Part shown: positions 7,801 to 16,746 of the stretch, piece after piece | Layout: each line of letters begins with the position of its first letter | Position numbering within the stretch: position 1 is the stretch's first letter | Assembly (NCBI RefSeq): GCF_020884795.1 | Contig: NZ_BBZF01000024.1 | Location: forward strand, 132,717 to 196,716 | Reading direction: 5' to 3' | DNA length: 64,000 bases | From: Micromonospora okii | GTDB taxonomy: Bacteria > Actinomycetota > Actinomycetes > Mycobacteriales > Micromonosporaceae | Program-made: the position numbers and the translations under genes | The notes under the pieces: generated by a model | The model's input: only the letters and a program-made list of their open reading frames with translations | Databases searched by the model: none | What the model was told of the DNA's origin: nothing

Positions 7801-8816
7801 GCACGCTGACGCTGCGGGTGGGTTCGGTCGTGATCGAGGTCGAACGGCGTACGGCCGTCGTGTCGGCGGTGCTCGTCGGCCTCGCGGCGGGCCTCGCCCT
7901 GCTGGCGCTCTGCCACGGGCAGGACTGGGCCACCCCGGCGGAGGTGTTCACGGCCCTGACCCGGGGCGGCGAGTCGGCCTTCGTGATCAGGGAGTGGCGG
8001 TTGCCCCGGGTGGCCGCCGCGCTGGTCTTCGGCGCCTCCCTGGGGCTCGCCGGGGCGGTCTTCCAGAACCTGACCCGCAACCCGCTGGGCAGCCCGGACG
8101 TCATCGGCCTCGACGCGGGCGCGTACACGGGCGCGCTGGTGGCGATCACCCTGTTGAACGGCACCGCGGGGCAGCTCGCGGCGGGCTCGGTGGCGGGCGG
8201 GCTGCTGGCCGCCGCGGTCGTCTACCTGCTCTCGCTGGACTCCGGGCTCAGCGGCCTGCGGCTGGTCGTCGTCGGGATCGCCGTCAACGCGATGCTCACC
8301 GCGCTCAACTGCTGGATCGTGCTGCGGGCCGAGATCGACGTGGCGCTCGCCGCCACCGGGTGGAACGTCGGTTCGCTGAACGGCGTCGACTGGGCCGAGA
8401 TCCGGTTGCCGTTCGCCGTCATCGGCCTCTTCGTGCTGCTGCTCCTCGTGATCTCCCAGGCCGTGCACCAGGGGGCCCTGGGCGACGAGATCGCCCGCAC
8501 CAGCGGCGTACGGCTGGGCCGGCTGCGGCTGCTGATGGTCCTGGCCGGCGTCGGCTGCACCGCCACCGTGACCGCGGTCGCCGGGCCGGTCGTGTTCATC
8601 GCCCTCGCCGCGCCCCAGATCGGCCGGCGGCTGGCGCGGGCCGCCGGCGTGCCCCTGGTGCCGGCGGCGCTGACGGGCGCGGTGCTGCTGCTGGCCGCCG
8701 ATCTCGTCGCGCAACTGCTGCTGGCCCCGGTCGCCCTGCCCGTCGGGGTGGTCACCACGGCGATCGGCGGCTGCTATCTCATCTGGCTGTTGAGCATGGA
8801 GGTGAAACGACGGTGA
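7797..8816 (+). CDS. FecCD-type siderophore ABC permease 2 (339 aa)
   Basis: This is the second channel subunit. It shows IREWRLPRVAAALVFGASLGLAGAVFQNLTRNPLGSPDVIGLDAGAY and GPVVFIALAAPQIGRRLAR, both FecCD signatures. The GTG at 7797 overlaps the previous TGA (GTGA). It resembles permease 1 in plan but is clearly a diverged paralogue, as in heterodimeric FepD/FepG-type importers. Confidence 0.9.
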   Translation: MSTLTLRVGSVVIEVERRTAVVSAVLVGLAAGLALLALCHGQDWATPAEVFTALTRGGESAFVIREWRLPRVAAALVFGASLGLAGAVFQNLTRNPLGSPDVIGLDAGAYTGALVAITLLNGTAGQLAAGSVAGGLLAAAVVYLLSLDSGLSGLRLVVVGIAVNAMLTALNCWIVLRAEIDVALAATGWNVGSLNGVDWAEIRLPFAVIGLFVLLLLVISQAVHQGALGDEIARTSGVRLGRLRLLMVLAGVGCTATVTAVAGPVVFIALAAPQIGRRLARAAGVPLVPAALTGAVLLLAADLVAQLLLAPVALPVGVVTTAIGGCYLIWLLSMEVKRR

Positions 8817-9589
8817 GCAGCCGCCTGACCGCGGAGGACGTCACGCTCGGCTACGGCGAGCGGGTGGTGTCGGCGCGGGTGAGCCTGGCCGTGCCGGACG
8901 GTGCGTTCACGGCCATCGTCGGGCCCAACGCGTGCGGAAAGTCGACGCTGTTGAAGGCGTTCGTCCGGCTGCTCACCCCGTCGTCGGGGGCGGTTCGCCT
9001 CGACGGCCGGGACGTCGCCGACCACCGCCCGAAGCGCTTCGCGCGCCAGGTCGGGTTCCTGCCGCAGGGCCTGGTCGCCCCCGAGGACATCGTCGTCCGG
9101 CGGCTCGTCGCCCGGGGCCGCTACCCGCACGGGTCCCTGCTCGGCACGGGGACGGCCGCCGACGCCGAGGCGGTCCGCTCGGCGATGGAGGTGGCCGGCG
9201 TCGCCGAGCTGGCCGAGCGGCGGGTCGAGGAGCTGTCCGGGGGCCAGCGGCAACGCGTCTGGATCGCGATGGTGCTGGCGCAGGAGACGCCGTACCTGCT
9301 GCTCGACGAGCCCACCACGTTCCTCGACATCACCCACCAGTACGAGCTGCTGGCGCTCTTCGCGCGGCTGCGCGACGAGGGCCGGACGATCGTCGCGGTC
9401 CTGCACGACATCAACCAGGCGTGCCGCTTCGCCGATCACCTCGTGGCGATGAAGGGTGGCCGGGTCGTCGCGCAGGGGCCGCCGGCCGACGTGGTGGACG
9501 CGGAACTCATGCGGGAGGTCTTCGGCCTGCCCAGCGTGGTGATGCCGAACCCGGCGACCGGCACCCCGATGGTCGTGCCGACCGTCTGA
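8813..9589 (+). CDS. siderophore ABC transporter ATPase, FecE/FepC-like (258 aa)
   Basis: This ATPase powers import. Walker A is GPNACGKST at residues 37-45, the signature is LSGGQRQR, Walker B is YLLLDEPTTFLD, and the H-loop is VAVLHDINQACRFADH. These details are typical of the iron/B12 (FepC) class. The GTG at 8813 overlaps the permease stop (GTGA) and GGAGG sits at 8798-8802. It is the last gene of the iron operon; no siderophore biosynthesis genes are attached. Confidence 0.93.
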   Translation: MSSRLTAEDVTLGYGERVVSARVSLAVPDGAFTAIVGPNACGKSTLLKAFVRLLTPSSGAVRLDGRDVADHRPKRFARQVGFLPQGLVAPEDIVVRRLVARGRYPHGSLLGTGTAADAEAVRSAMEVAGVAELAERRVEELSGGQRQRVWIAMVLAQETPYLLLDEPTTFLDITHQYELLALFARLRDEGRTIVAVLHDINQACRFADHLVAMKGGRVVAQGPPADVVDAELMREVFGLPSVVMPNPATGTPMVVPTV

Positions 9590-9664
9590 CCGCCCGGGCG
9601 GCCCGTCCGGCGGGCTCGCGCCCGCGCACCGACCGCCGCGCGGTGTCTCCGTCGCCGGCCGGGC

Positions 9665-10309
9665 CTAGCGGAGGGTCAGCCGGCGGCGGCGCGCCACGGC
9701 CCGCCGCCGGGCCAGCATCCTGGCGGTACGCGCGGCCGGGCGCCCGAGCGGCGCGGGCCCGACCAGCCGGACCCGCGCGACGTCGAGGGGCGGGCCGGGG
9801 TGCCCCACCGCACCGCCCACCGAGAGGGTGGGCGCGCCGAAGCCCGACCCGCCGACGTGCAGCAGCCGCCCGCCCGCGCCCGGGGTCACCCCGCCGAGCC
9901 GGAGCACCGGGCCGGCGGTCACCCGCGTCGCCCCCGCGCCGCGCGGCGGCCCGGCCGGCTGCGGCGCGGTCGCGTCGGCGTGGAACCCGACGCGCGGGCG
10001 CGGGGCGGGCTCGCCGCCCACCGGCACGCCCTCCAGCCGGGCCAGGGCGGACCTCGGCGCGGCCGGCACCCGGCGCTCCACGCGGCGCAGGTCGTCGCGG
10101 GCCTCCTCCAGCAGGTCGGACAGGCCGATGCCGAGGGCCCGGCAGACGGCGGCCAGCACCTCGGAGCTGGCCTCCTTGCGCCCGCGCTCCACCTCCGACA
10201 GGTACGGCAGGGAGACCCCCGCCGCCTCGGCCACCTCGCGCAGCGTCCGGCCCTGACGCTGCCGCACCCTGCGCAGCACCGCGCCGATCACCCGTCGCAG
10301 CAATGACAT
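9665..10309 (-). CDS. XRE-family regulator resembling ClgR/PopR, with long basic tail (214 aa)
   Basis: Residues 1-75 form a Cro/CI-type helix-turn-helix very close to the ClgR family that controls clp protease genes: MSLLRRVIGAVLRRVRQRQG, then TLREVAEAAGVSLPYLSEVERGRKEASSEVLAAVCRALG. The remaining 140 residues are Gly/Pro/Arg-rich and end in ARRRAVARRRRLTLR. Streptomyces ClgR and PopR are shorter and, as I recall, end in small residues that mark them for Clp degradation; that tail is absent here. It is not in the ftsK-cinA-recA context where ClgR usually sits, so it may be a PopR-like paralogue acting on the clpP gene 5.8 kb away. That link is inference. Confidence 0.8.
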   Translation of the reverse strand: MSLLRRVIGAVLRRVRQRQGRTLREVAEAAGVSLPYLSEVERGRKEASSEVLAAVCRALGIGLSDLLEEARDDLRRVERRVPAAPRSALARLEGVPVGGEPAPRPRVGFHADATAPQPAGPPRGAGATRVTAGPVLRLGGVTPGAGGRLLHVGGSGFGAPTLSVGGAVGHPGPPLDVARVRLVGPAPLGRPAARTARMLARRRAVARRRRLTLR

Positions 10310-10451
10310 CGCCCTGCCTCCTCGCGATGGCGGTACGTCCCATCATGCCGGTTCGGCGGGCCGCGCACAGACCCCCGGCCTGGCGCGCCGGCCGCACGCC
10401 CACCCGCTATGTTGGGCACGTGCAGGCGACGGAGGCGGAGCGGGTTCGACA

Positions 10452-11468
10452 GTGATCCATTTTCCCGCGCAGCGGCGGGGCCCGCTGAGCGCGCTGAGTC
10501 TGCGCCTGGCCGCCGCCCTCGGCCTGGTCCTCGCCGTCGTCGCCGCCGTCTACCTCGACCGCGACGGCTACCGCGACGTCAACGAGGACGGCCTCACCCT
10601 CCTCGACTGCTTCTACTACGCGGTGGTCTCCCTCTCCACCACCGGGTACGGCGACATCACGCCGGCCAGCCCGTCCGCGCGCCTGGTCAACGTCCTGTTC
10701 GTCACCCCGGCCCGGGTGCTCTTCCTGATCATCCTGGTCGGCACCACCCTGGAAGTCCTGACCGAGCAGTACCGGACCGGCCGTCGCCTGACCCGGTGGA
10801 GGAGAAGCGTGAAGAACCACGTCATCATCTGCGGCTACGGCACCAAGGGCCGCAGCGCGGTCTCGGCCCTGCTGGAGAACGGCCTGGAGCGGTCCCGCAT
10901 CGTGGTGGTCGAGCGCAGCCCGGCGGCGCTGCGGCAGGCGACCTCGGCGGGGCTCGTCGCGATCGAGGGTTCGGCGACCCGCTCGTCGGTGCTCAACGAG
11001 GCGCACGTGAAGTCGGCCAAGGCGGTGATCATCGCGACCGACAGCGACGACGCGTCGGTGCTGGTGGCGCTCACCGTCCGGCAGCTCACCGCCGGTCAGG
11101 TGCGGATCATCGCGGCGGCCCGCGAGGCCGAGAACGCCCCGCTGCTCAAGCAGAGCGGCGCCCACCATGTGATCGTCTCCTCCGCCACGGCGGGTCGCCT
11201 GCTCGGCCTCTCCACCTCCGCGCCGCCGCTGATCGACGTGGTGGAGGACCTGCTCACCCCGGGCCAGGGCATGGCCCTGGCCATGCGCTCGGCCGAGCGT
11301 GACGAGGTCGGCCGCTCGCCGCGCGAGCTGGAATCCCTGGTCATCGCGCTGGTCCGGCGGGGCAAGGTGGTCACGCTCGCCGACAAGGCCGGCGCGGTCG
11401 TCGAGACCGGCGACATGCTCGTGCACGTCCGCGACGACCGCCCCCAGCCGGCCGGCACGCCCGGCTGA
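10452..11468 (+). CDS. two-helix potassium channel with RCK/TrkA-N domain (338 aa)
   Basis: Residues 15-36 and about 78-103 are membrane helices flanking a pore loop with the selectivity filter STTGYGD (62-68). From residue 121 an RCK (TrkA-N) domain begins with the nucleotide-binding GYGTKG pattern, followed by IVVVERSPAAL and AVIIATDSDDASVLV, and ends with a TrkA-C-like segment. It is a KtrAB-independent, MthK/Kch-like K+ channel gated by ligand on the RCK. The GTG start at 10452 has GGAGG at 10431-10435, rather distant. TATGTT at 10408-10413 is a possible -10 box. Confidence 0.9.
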   Translation: MIHFPAQRRGPLSALSLRLAAALGLVLAVVAAVYLDRDGYRDVNEDGLTLLDCFYYAVVSLSTTGYGDITPASPSARLVNVLFVTPARVLFLIILVGTTLEVLTEQYRTGRRLTRWRRSVKNHVIICGYGTKGRSAVSALLENGLERSRIVVVERSPAALRQATSAGLVAIEGSATRSSVLNEAHVKSAKAVIIATDSDDASVLVALTVRQLTAGQVRIIAAAREAENAPLLKQSGAHHVIVSSATAGRLLGLSTSAPPLIDVVEDLLTPGQGMALAMRSAERDEVGRSPRELESLVIALVRRGKVVTLADKAGAVVETGDMLVHVRDDRPQPAGTPG

Positions 11469-11490
11469 CGCCCGACCGCCGAGACGCGCG

Positions 11491-11518
11491 GAGCCCGCCA
11501 CCGTCCGGTGGCGGGCTC
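11491..11518. terminator. strong bidirectional hairpin terminator
   Basis: A perfect 12-bp stem, GAGCCCGCCACC / GGTGGCGGGCTC, surrounds the loop GTCC. It sits between the convergent K+ channel and korB genes and would serve both. Confidence 0.85.
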
Positions 11519-11542
11519 CTGCGACTGGCGACTAGGGGGCGG

Positions 11543-12577
11543 TCAGAGGATCGTCCAGGTGTCGCCGCTGCTCAGCAGGCCGGCGAGCTGCTGCTCCGGC
11601 GTCTCGGTGACCTCGGCCGTGGCCGCGGCCACCTGGGCCTGCACCACGCTGTCGTAGGAGGGACGCTCGACCGAGCGGAACACGCCGATCGGGGTGTTGC
11701 GCAGGTCGAGCCCGGGCAGCCGGGACAGCGCGAACGCGTACGCCGGGTCGGTGACGGTCGCGTCGTGCACGACGATCTCCTCCGCCGGGGTGGCCGCCGT
11801 CTCCCGCACCTCCAGGCCGAAGCCGCCCGGCGGGTGGACGACGCAGAACTGCCCGTCGGCGCCGAACGTGATCGGCTGCCCGTGCTCCAGGCGGATCAGG
11901 TGGTCGTCCCGGATACCCGGCTCCTTGAGCTGGTCGAACGCCCCGTCGTTGAAGATGTTGCAGTTCTGGTAGATCTCCACGAACGCCGAGCCCTCGTGCT
12001 CCGCGGCGGCCCGCAGCACCGACTGGAGGTGCTTGCGGTCGGAGTCGATCGTGCGGCCCACGAAGGTGGCCTCCGCGCCGAGGGCGAGCGAGAGCGGGTT
12101 GAACGGCGCGTCCGCCGAGCCGACCGGGGTCGACTTGGTGACCTTGCCGACCTCGGAGGTCGGGGAGTACTGCCCCTTGGTCAGCCCGTAGATCCGGTTG
12201 TTGAAGAGCAGGATCTTCAGGTTGACGTTGCGGCGCAGCGCGTGGATCAGGTGGTTGCCGCCGATCGACAGCGCGTCGCCGTCGCCGGTGACGACCCAGA
12301 CGGAGAGGTCCGGGCGGGACACCGACAGGCCGGTGGCGATCGCCGGGGCGCGGCCGTGGATCGAGTGCATCCCGTAGGTGTTCATGTAGTACGGGAAGCG
12401 CGAGGAGCAGCCGATGCCGGAGACGAAGACGATCCGCTCCCGGGGGATGTTCAGCTCCGGCATGAACTGCTGCACGGCGGCGAGGATCGCGTAGTCACCG
12501 CAGCCGGGGCACCAGCGCACCTCCTGGTCGGACTTGAAGTCCTTCGCGGTGAGCTTGAGGGCGACGGGCTCAGACAT
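11543..12577 (-). CDS. korB: 2-oxoacid:ferredoxin oxidoreductase, beta subunit (344 aa)
   Basis: KorB is the thiamine-diphosphate and [4Fe-4S] subunit that oxidises 2-oxoglutarate (or another 2-oxoacid) to the acyl-CoA while reducing ferredoxin. WCPGCGDYA (Cys23, Cys26) and GIGCSSRFPYY supply cluster cysteines. VVTGDGDALSIGGNHLIHALRRN is the ThDP/Mg motif. It overlaps the alpha gene by 8 bases, so the two are co-translated. The fusion-type KorA plus this KorB is the oxygen-tolerant pair used by many actinobacteria alongside the TCA cycle. Confidence 0.93.
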   Translation of the reverse strand: MSEPVALKLTAKDFKSDQEVRWCPGCGDYAILAAVQQFMPELNIPRERIVFVSGIGCSSRFPYYMNTYGMHSIHGRAPAIATGLSVSRPDLSVWVVTGDGDALSIGGNHLIHALRRNVNLKILLFNNRIYGLTKGQYSPTSEVGKVTKSTPVGSADAPFNPLSLALGAEATFVGRTIDSDRKHLQSVLRAAAEHEGSAFVEIYQNCNIFNDGAFDQLKEPGIRDDHLIRLEHGQPITFGADGQFCVVHPPGGFGLEVRETAATPAEEIVVHDATVTDPAYAFALSRLPGLDLRNTPIGVFRSVERPSYDSVVQAQVAAATAEVTETPEQQLAGLLSSGDTWTIL

Positions 12578-14414
12578 TCTTCAGGACCTCTTCCAGCATC
12601 GTCTCCAGCTCGGCGGCGGTGAACGGCAGGCCGCGGACCTGGTTGTAGCCGATGGCGTCGACCAGGTACCGGCCCCGGATCACGTGGGCGAGCTGGCCGA
12701 GGTTCATCTCGGGGATGACCACCCGGTCGTAGGAGCGCAGCACCTCACCGAGGTTGGCCGGCATCGGAGCCAGGTGCCGCAGGTGCGCCTGGGCGACGGA
12801 GAGGCCGCGCTGGCGCAGCCCCCGGCAGGCCGCGCCGATCGGGCCGTACGTCGAGCCCCAGCCCAGCACCAGCACGCGGGCGTCGCCGTCCGGGTCCTCC
12901 ACCTCGACGTCCGGCACCGGGATCGTCTCGATCCGGGCCGCCCGGGTGCGCACCATGAAGTCGTGGTTCGCCGGGTCGTATGAGATGTCGCCAGTCTTGT
13001 CGGCCTTCTCCAGGCCGCCGATGCGGTGCTCCAGCCCCGGCGTGCCCGGCACGGCCCACGGCCGGGCCAGGGTCTCCGGGTCGCGCAGGTACGGCAGGAA
13101 GGCGCCGTCCTCGCCGTTGGGCTCGGTGGCGAACTCGACCCGCAGGTCGGGCAGGGACTCCACGTCGGGCAGCAGCCACGGCTCGGAGCCGTTGGCGACG
13201 TAGTTGTCCGACAGCAGGAGCACCGGGGTGCGGTAGGTCAGCGCGATCCGGGCCGCCTCGATGGCCGCGTGGAAGCAGTCCGAGGGCGACTTCGGGGCGA
13301 TCACCGCGACCGGGGCCTCGCCGTGCCGGCCGTGCAGCGCCATGTTGAGGTCGGCCTGCTCGGTCTTGGTCGGCATGCCCGTCGACGGCCCGGCCCGCTG
13401 CACGTCCACGACGACCAGCGGCAGCTCCAGCGCCACCGCGAGGGAGATCGTCTCGCTCTTGAGCGCCACGCCGGGGCCGCTGGTGGTGGTGACGCCGAGC
13501 GCGCCGCCGTACGAGGCGCCCAGCGCCGCGCCCACGGCGGCGATCTCGTCCTCGGCCTGCATGGTGACCACGCCGAACCGCTTGTGCTTGCTCAGCTCGT
13601 GCAGGATGTCCGAGGCCGGGGTGATCGGGTACGCCCCGAGGAACACCGGCAGACCGGAGCGCACGCCCGCGGCCACCAGGCCGAGGGAGAGCGCCGCGTT
13701 GCCGGTGATGTTGCGGTACGTGCCCGGCAGCATCCGGGCCGGCTTCACCTCGTACCGGACGGCGAAGGAGTCGGTGGTCTCGCCGAAGTTCCAGCCCGCC
13801 CGGAAGGCCGCGATGTTCGCCGCGACCAGCTCGGGGCGCTTGGCGAACTTGCGCTCCAGGAAGCGCAGCGTCGACTCGTAGGGGCGCGAGTACATCCACG
13901 AGAGCAGGCCGAGGGCGAACATGTTCTTCGCCCGCTCGGCGTCCTTCTTGGACACGGCCTGGTCGGCCAGCGCCCCGACGGTCATCGAGGTGAGCGCGAC
14001 GGGGTGCACCACGTACCCGGTGAGGGAGTCGTCCTCCAGCGGGTTGGCCTGGTAGCCCACCTTGGCGAGGTTGCGCTTGGTGAACTCGTCGGTGTTGACG
14101 ATGATGTCCGCGCCGCGCGGCAGGTCGGCCAGGTTGGCCTTCAGCGCCGCCGGGTTCATCGCCACCAGCACGTTCGGCGAGTCGCCGGGCGTGAGGATGT
14201 CGTAGTCGGCGAAGTGCACCTGGAAGCTCGACACGCCCGGCAGGGTGCCGGCGGGGGCCCGGATCTCGGCCGGGAAGTTGGGCAACGTGGAGATGTCGTT
14301 GCCCAACTGTGCCGTCTCCGAGGTGAACCGATCCCCGGTGAGCTGCATGCCGTCGCCGGAGTCCCCGGCGAACCGGATGACCACCCGGTCGAGTTGACGG
14401 ATCTGCTTGGTCAC
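12570..14414 (-). CDS. korA: 2-oxoacid:ferredoxin oxidoreductase, fused gamma-alpha subunit (614 aa)
   Basis: The N-terminal gamma domain (about 1-190) begins RVVIRFAGDSGDGMQLTGDRF and is fused to the alpha pyrimidine-binding domain (from about 215: NAALSLGLVAAGVRSGLPVFLGAYPITPASDILHEL, then MQAEDEIAAVGAALGASYGG and SGPGVALKSE). YPITPASD contains the threonine that recognises 2-oxoglutarate/CoA in this family. The start is GTG 14414 with a GGGGG purine run just upstream. It is the first gene of the korAB operon. Confidence 0.94.
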   Translation of the reverse strand: MTKQIRQLDRVVIRFAGDSGDGMQLTGDRFTSETAQLGNDISTLPNFPAEIRAPAGTLPGVSSFQVHFADYDILTPGDSPNVLVAMNPAALKANLADLPRGADIIVNTDEFTKRNLAKVGYQANPLEDDSLTGYVVHPVALTSMTVGALADQAVSKKDAERAKNMFALGLLSWMYSRPYESTLRFLERKFAKRPELVAANIAAFRAGWNFGETTDSFAVRYEVKPARMLPGTYRNITGNAALSLGLVAAGVRSGLPVFLGAYPITPASDILHELSKHKRFGVVTMQAEDEIAAVGAALGASYGGALGVTTTSGPGVALKSETISLAVALELPLVVVDVQRAGPSTGMPTKTEQADLNMALHGRHGEAPVAVIAPKSPSDCFHAAIEAARIALTYRTPVLLLSDNYVANGSEPWLLPDVESLPDLRVEFATEPNGEDGAFLPYLRDPETLARPWAVPGTPGLEHRIGGLEKADKTGDISYDPANHDFMVRTRAARIETIPVPDVEVEDPDGDARVLVLGWGSTYGPIGAACRGLRQRGLSVAQAHLRHLAPMPANLGEVLRSYDRVVIPEMNLGQLAHVIRGRYLVDAIGYNQVRGLPFTAAELETMLEEVLKNV

Positions 14415-14772
14415 TGTGCCCCCTTCGTTCGTGACTGCGGGGCTCGCAGACCCGGCTCACGCCTCGCGCTCACGCCTGCACCTCGCTTCGCTCGGCGCGG
14501 AAGCGCGGGCGGCTGAACATGGTGGTGACCTCGCCTTGCCCGGCCACGGGACCTCCTTGACGTGCCGCCGCACCCGCACCGTCCGTGGCTGGTCCGGTCC
14601 GGTCTGTTCCTCCACCCGAGAGCGTACGTCGAACGGGGGGTCGAACTCTCCAAGAGGTCCGCCGACTGGGATCGAAAACGGGGCGATTATGGGGGGTTCA
14701 TCGCCGTTTTGCCCCGGCCGCCGTAATCAGAATCACCCGACTTGGTAGGTAGGTAAGGCGGCCGGGCGGCGA
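14415..14772. other. 358-base intergenic stretch between korA and a surface-protein gene
   Basis: I see no coding frame I would defend. The stretch holds the terminator hairpin of the surface-protein gene (14675-14710), the upstream region of korA, and a TAGGTAGGTAAGG tract near 14745-14757. A clear korA promoter could not be picked out. Confidence 0.5.
14675..14710 (-). terminator. rho-independent-like terminator of the surface-protein gene
   Basis: AAAACGGGGCGAT (14675-14687) pairs with ATCGCCGTTTT (14700-14710), with a two-base bulge and a 12-base loop. Read on the minus strand, the stem ends in TTTT, giving the U-run of an intrinsic terminator about 60 bases past the surface-protein stop. 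Confidence 0.7.
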
Positions 14773-16209
14773 TCAGTCCGAGCGGGCCGCCGCGGGTGGG
14801 GCCGGGGCCGCGCCGGGCGGGCCGGTGAGCCGGCGGCGCAGCGAGGCGGTGGCCAACGCGAGCGCCAGGGCCACCAGCAGCACGGAGATCACGATCAGGG
14901 TGATCGCGGCGCCCCGCACGTCGCCGAGACCGCCGGGGTCGCGGGCGGCCCCGGCCGCGGCGAGCACGCCCTGGGAACCGGCCGGGGCCGGCGTCGCGGC
15001 CGGGGTCGAGATCGCCGCCGCCGCCGTGATCCGGAAGCTCATCTGCAACTGCCGGGCGCGACCGCTGAGCGGTTCGAGCCGACCGACCACGGCGCCGGCC
15101 AGCGGCGCGTCCCGCTGGGCCTCGGGGGTCGCGCTCACCGGGAGCCGGAGGCTCACGGCGTCGCCGGCCGGGACCACGCCCACGTCGCACCGGGTGCGCG
15201 TGGCGCTCAGCACGACGCAGCCGGCGGGCGGGGCCGGCACCGTCACCCCGGCGGGCAGGACCACCTCGACCCGGCCGGAGGCGTCGACCTGGCCGGTGTT
15301 GCCCAGCCGGACGCCCAGCTCGCTGGCGGCCCCGCTGATGTCGAAGGCCACCCCCTCGGCCCGCAGCGAGATGCCGGGCACCGGCGGCCCCGGCGGGAAG
15401 AGCACCGCGAAGCCCTCGTTGTCCTCCGCCGAGCCGGCCACGCCGGGGGCGGTCGCGCTCACCCGGACCGCGCCGCTCAGCGGCATCCCGCGCCATGCCG
15501 CACCGTCGACCCGCACCCTGACCAGGGTGCTGAACCGGGCCCCGGGCGCGGTCGTCCACCCGCCGCAGCGGTGCTCGCCGCCCCCGGTCGCGGCGCAGCC
15601 GGGGGTGCCCGCGTCCGTCAGGCCGGCCGGGAGGGTGTACGACAGCCCGACCAGCTCGGGCACCTCGCCGGTGTTCGCCACGGTGACCCGCAGCGTGGTC
15701 GTCGTGCCCCCCGCGTTCCAGTACGCCTCCGTCAGCGCGATGTCCTCCGTGCTGACCCGCACGCCCAGCCGGCCCGGCGCGGGCGCGCCCGACGCCGGGG
15801 GCGGCGGGACGGGCGGGGCGGAGGTCGCCGGGGGCGGGGGAGCGGTGGTGGCCGCCGGCGCGGTGGGCGGGGGCGGGTCGGCGGGCGTGGGCGGCGTGGT
15901 CGGGGTCGGGTCGGCGGGCGTGGGCGCGGGGGGAGTGGTCTGCGCGGGCGGCGGCTCGGTCGACGGCGCGTCGCTGGGCACCGGCTCGGTCGGCGGGCTG
16001 GGCTCGACGGGCGGGGTCTCACCGCCGGGCTCGCCCTCCGGGCCCACCGGCGGGTCGGCCGCGTATGCCGCCGCGCGGGTCGCGGCCGGGGCGGCGGTGG
16101 CCCCGCCCGGCAGCGCTGCGGCCGAGACCAGGCCACCGGCCACGAGGGATGCCACGAGCAGCGCCGCGACGCGTCGGTCGGCTGCCCGCCGAACGGGGCG
16201 TACGTCCAC
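14773..16209 (-). CDS. secreted, membrane-anchored proline-rich surface protein (478 aa)
   Basis: The order is: signal peptide (RRVAALLVASLVAGGLVSAA); a long Pro/Thr/Ala spacer (about residues 50-145, runs of PPxP and TPADP); two beta-rich repeats of DUF11/NEAT-like 'LTV-NTGEVPELVGLSYTLPAG' and 'LGVRLGNTGQVDASGRVEVVLPAG' type; then a C-terminal helix (ITLIVISVLLVALALALATASL) and a basic stop-transfer. It is probably exposed on the cell surface as a stalked adhesin-like or structural protein. The start GTG 16209 has GGAGGG 9 bases upstream and opens the signal peptide. A longer frame from 16344 would overlap the nuoA promoter. Confidence 0.75.
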   Translation of the reverse strand: MDVRPVRRAADRRVAALLVASLVAGGLVSAAALPGGATAAPAATRAAAYAADPPVGPEGEPGGETPPVEPSPPTEPVPSDAPSTEPPPAQTTPPAPTPADPTPTTPPTPADPPPPTAPAATTAPPPPATSAPPVPPPPASGAPAPGRLGVRVSTEDIALTEAYWNAGGTTTTLRVTVANTGEVPELVGLSYTLPAGLTDAGTPGCAATGGGEHRCGGWTTAPGARFSTLVRVRVDGAAWRGMPLSGAVRVSATAPGVAGSAEDNEGFAVLFPPGPPVPGISLRAEGVAFDISGAASELGVRLGNTGQVDASGRVEVVLPAGVTVPAPPAGCVVLSATRTRCDVGVVPAGDAVSLRLPVSATPEAQRDAPLAGAVVGRLEPLSGRARQLQMSFRITAAAAISTPAATPAPAGSQGVLAAAGAARDPGGLGDVRGAAITLIVISVLLVALALALATASLRRRLTGPPGAAPAPPAAARSD

Positions 16210-16331
16210 GCGGGCAATCCCTCCGAGGGCTGGTCGATGAGGGTCTAATCCTCGGTAACCCGGGCCCGTCGCACTAGTCCCACGGGGAAACATTTCCGTA
16301 ACATGTCCGGTACGTCCCCGGGGTGACACGG

Positions 16332-16337
16332 TAGGCT
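16332..16337 (+). promoter_or_regulatory. -10 box of a leaderless nuoA transcript
   Basis: TAGGCT fits the TANNNT -10 pattern and ends 8 bases before GTG 16346. No ribosome-binding site is present, so transcription probably starts at or next to the GTG. Confidence 0.6.
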
Positions 16338-16345
16338 GACCCACC

Positions 16346-16723
16346 GTGACCGGTTACCTGGGCTCGTACGCGACGCTCGGGCTGTTGCTGCTCGCCGGAG
16401 CCCTCTTCTTCGTCGCCGCGTTCGCGGCCAACCGGGTGCTGCGCCCCGCGCGCCCCGCCGACCCGCCCGGCAAGCGGGCCACCTACGAGTGCGGCCTCGA
16501 CCCGGTCGGCGGCGACTGGGCGCAGATGCAGATCCGTTACTACGTCTACGCCTACCTGTACGTGCTCTTCGCCGTCGAGGCGGTCTTCCTCTTCCCCTGG
16601 GCGGTGGTCTTCGACCGGCCCGGCTTCGGGCTGGTCACGGTCGCCGAGATGGGCGTCTTCGTGGCCGTGCTGGCGCTCGGCATCCTCTACGCCTGGCGCA
16701 AGGACATCCTGCGCTGGACCTGA
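16346..16723 (+). CDS. nuoA: solitary NADH-quinone oxidoreductase subunit A (125 aa)
   Basis: Three membrane helices (about 8-28, 68-88 and 96-116) surround the conserved loop KRATYECGLDPVGG and MQIRYYVYAYLYVLFAVEAVFLFPWAV, the signature of NuoA/ND3 in the membrane arm of complex I. ECG carries the conserved loop cysteine. No nuoB-N follows: the next gene is folP on the other strand, 23 bases away. It is therefore a stand-alone copy, either an extra paralogue or a detached subunit. Length and motifs are intact. Confidence 0.9.
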   Translation: MTGYLGSYATLGLLLLAGALFFVAAFAANRVLRPARPADPPGKRATYECGLDPVGGDWAQMQIRYYVYAYLYVLFAVEAVFLFPWAVVFDRPGFGLVTVAEMGVFVAVLALGILYAWRKDILRWT

Positions 16724-16746
16724 GCGCCCGCGCCCGACTCCGGGCC

